Shown here one piece after another: positions 5,005-6,425 of a stretch of 6,425 nt of DNA (within the stretch, counting starts at the first letter, position 1; every line of letters starts with the position of its first letter). The DNA comes from Acidobacteriaceae bacterium. Lineage in GTDB: Bacteria > Acidobacteriota > Terriglobia > Terriglobales > SbA1. The translations under genes were made by a program, and so were the position numbers. The stretch lies in NCBI GenBank assembly GCA_003156615.1, contig PMHI01000405.1, positions 6,290 to 12,714 on the forward strand, in the 5' to 3' direction. Under the pieces are notes generated by a model that saw only the letters and a list, made by a program, of their open reading frames with translations, was not told the DNA's origin and made no database searches.

Positions 5005-6245
5005 TGAAAACTGCACAGTGGTTCTGGCTGGCCGCACTTTGCGGCGCCCTGGCACTCCCGATTCCATCAGCCTCGGGATTCATTTTTCGGCCCACAGAAA
5101 ACGATGCGGGTCAGGCGAATGCGCGCGAAGATCAGCTCTACTCCGATGCCAGGCGCGCTATCAATGAGAGCCGCTGGCCAGATGCGGAGTCATTGCTCGG
5201 TCAAGTGATCGAGCAGCATGGCCGTCGCGGCGATGGCGCTCTTTATTGGAAAGCGTACGTGGAAAACAAGGAGGGCCGCGCATCTGACGCACTCAAGACA
5301 TGTGCAGATCTTCGCCAGACGTATCCCAAGAGCAATTGGCTCAAAGAATGCAACGCCCTAGAAATCGAGGTACGCGGCAAAAGTGGGAGTCCAGTACAAC
5401 CACAGGCGGAGCAGGATGAAGATCTCAAGCTGCTCGCTTTGAACTCACTCATGCAGGGTGGCGATGTCAATGCCCTGCCCATTCTCCGGCAAATTCTGGA
5501 AGGACCGCAATCCGAACGCTTGAAGGAACGGGCCCTCTTTGTTCTGGCGCAGGATCAGTCCAAACCGGCACAGGATCTGCTTCGCCAGATTATCCGCGGC
5601 GAGAAGGACCCCGACTTACAGGTCAAAGCGATCCGGCTGTTAGCGGCCGCCAAGGGCAGCAGTGCTGTCGAGGCGCTCGCGGATGTGTATGGCCGTTCCA
5701 GCAGTCTTTCCGTAAAGCAGGCCGTCCTCGATTCGTATCTCATTATGGATACGCCCGACAAGTTAGTCGAAGTGGCGCAGCACGAATCCGATCCGGAACT
5801 AACCCGGCGTGCCATTTCCGACCTCGGCGCTCTCGGAGCAGTCTCGCAGCTATCAACCATGTATCAGTCCTCAACCAGCAAAGACGCCAAGTTAGCCGTC
5901 ATCAACGCATTTGTTGCAGCCGGTGAAAAAGGGGGGGATGCACTCAGCGCCATCGCCTCGGCGGAACAGGATCCCGATCTTCGCCGCAAAGCGATCCGCA
6001 ATATGGGAGTGACCGGAGGTGTGTCGAGAGCCCCGACGCTCATGTCGATCTATTCCAAGAACCCAGATGAAGAGTCGAAGAAAGCGGTTCTTGATGCTTT
6101 GTTTGTTGCTGGAGATGCACATGATCTGGTCGCGCTCGCGCGCGCAGAGAAAGATCCTTCGGCAAAACGAGCTATCGTCGGCAAGCTTGCCGTGATGCGC
6201 AACAAGGAAGCGACCGACTACATGGTGGAAGTTCTCAGCAAATAA
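5004..6245 (+). CDS. Secreted TPR/HEAT-repeat protein of the sigma operon
   Basis: A 413-residue exported protein. The signal peptide is residues 1-25 (MKTAQWFW, hydrophobic core, then PSASG). Residues about 42-122 form TPR-like helices (YSDARRAINESRWPDAESLL and the stretch to TYPKSNWLKEC). From about 139 to the end run HEAT-like helical repeats in an alternating two-unit pattern. The A unit carries DPDL..KAI..L, at 202, 263, 323 and 384. The B unit carries K.AVLDAF, near 238, 296 and 359. The super-period is about 60-61 residues. Such solenoids bind proteins; there is no catalytic motif. It starts with a one-base overlap with the anti-sigma stop (TGATG) and has AAGGAG at 4988-4993, 10 nt from the ATG. 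A TTG at 5001 is 7 nt away but less likely. It may be a periplasmic partner of the anti-sigma factor or an effector. Confidence 0.88.
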   Translation: MKTAQWFWLAALCGALALPIPSASGFIFRPTENDAGQANAREDQLYSDARRAINESRWPDAESLLGQVIEQHGRRGDGALYWKAYVENKEGRASDALKTCADLRQTYPKSNWLKECNALEIEVRGKSGSPVQPQAEQDEDLKLLALNSLMQGGDVNALPILRQILEGPQSERLKERALFVLAQDQSKPAQDLLRQIIRGEKDPDLQVKAIRLLAAAKGSSAVEALADVYGRSSSLSVKQAVLDSYLIMDTPDKLVEVAQHESDPELTRRAISDLGALGAVSQLSTMYQSSTSKDAKLAVINAFVAAGEKGGDALSAIASAEQDPDLRRKAIRNMGVTGGVSRAPTLMSIYSKNPDEESKKAVLDALFVAGDAHDLVALARAEKDPSAKRAIVGKLAVMRNKEATDYMVEVLSK

Positions 6246-6256
6246 GGAGCCAGGCT

Positions 6257-6425
6257 ATGAAGAAGCATCTTGTTGCAGTCATCATCTGCGCATCCACGCT
6301 TGCACTTCTAGCACAGCAACCCAAGGTCAGCAATACGACCTTCACGACAGAACCCATGGGAGGAACACTCACCACAACGGTGGATCGATTTCGTCAATCA
6401 ACTGAACAGCGTTGGCTTGGATATG
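6257..6425 (+). CDS. N-terminus of a secreted protein of unknown function (partial)
   Basis: Fifty-six codons are visible and the gene runs off the window. Residues 1-20 form a signal peptide (MKKHLVAV, hydrophobic core, LLAQQ), followed by PKVSNTTFTTEPMGG and a mature part ending QRWLGY. AAGGAG at 6244-6249 overlaps the TAA of the HEAT-repeat gene and lies 7 nt before the ATG, so the start is firm. The 11-bp gap makes it the fourth gene of the sigma operon. No domain can be named from this fragment. By position it is probably another periplasmic or outer-membrane product working with the HEAT-repeat protein. Confidence 0.85.
   Translation, partial: MKKHLVAVIICASTLALLAQQPKVSNTTFTTEPMGGTLTTTVDRFRQSTEQRWLGY

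Overview
The window looks like bacterial chromosome, most likely from the Acidobacteriota (Terriglobia-like). The reasons are the moderately GC-rich coding sequence, a DUF3309 mini-protein, a secreted OmpA-family protein with an Ala/Gln/Glu coiled coil, and an operon of ECF sigma factor, zinc-finger anti-sigma factor and secreted HEAT-repeat protein. This assignment is inferred from gene content; no rRNA or other phylogenetic marker is present. I see no insertion sequence, CRISPR array, tRNA, rRNA or prophage gene.

Layout. Bases 1-99 hold the first 33 codons of a minus-strand gene with a membrane anchor or signal sequence. Bases 100-980 are an unusually long divergent gap with no convincing gene. 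It holds several repeats and dyads: an 18-bp imperfect direct repeat, an 11-bp-period direct repeat beside an 8-bp inverted repeat, a 13-bp inverted repeat enclosing two smaller hairpins, and a 19-bp-period tandem duplication just upstream of the next gene. Bases 981-1133 encode a 50-residue DUF3309 protein too short for usual ORF cut-offs. Bases 1441-3102 encode the OmpA-family envelope protein. It is followed by a probable 57-residue small ORF (3140-3313) and about 360 bp of non-coding sequence with hairpins and a 7-bp dyad.

From 3677 to the end runs a tightly packed plus-strand operon: ECF sigma-70 factor (3677-4249), membrane-anchored zinc-finger anti-sigma factor (4246-5004, ATGA overlap), secreted TPR/HEAT-repeat protein (5004-6245, TGATG overlap), and the start of another secreted protein (6257 onward, 11 bp after the previous stop). 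The sigma factor presumably transcribes an envelope- or stress-response regulon. The anti-sigma factor would hold it at the inner membrane and sense a periplasmic signal. The two secreted products are plausible periplasmic effectors or signal inputs.

The most interesting regulatory observation is an ECF-like promoter motif directly upstream of the sigma gene (AAC, 14 nt, CCTGTCT, then AA). It would start transcription at or next to the ATG, and the gene has no Shine-Dalgarno and an in-frame stop immediately before its ATG, so a leaderless mRNA is likely. The same motif with identical spacing occurs at 671-694 in the gap upstream of the DUF3309 gene, suggesting autoregulation plus at least one further target. 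These are readings by eye and were not tested computationally.
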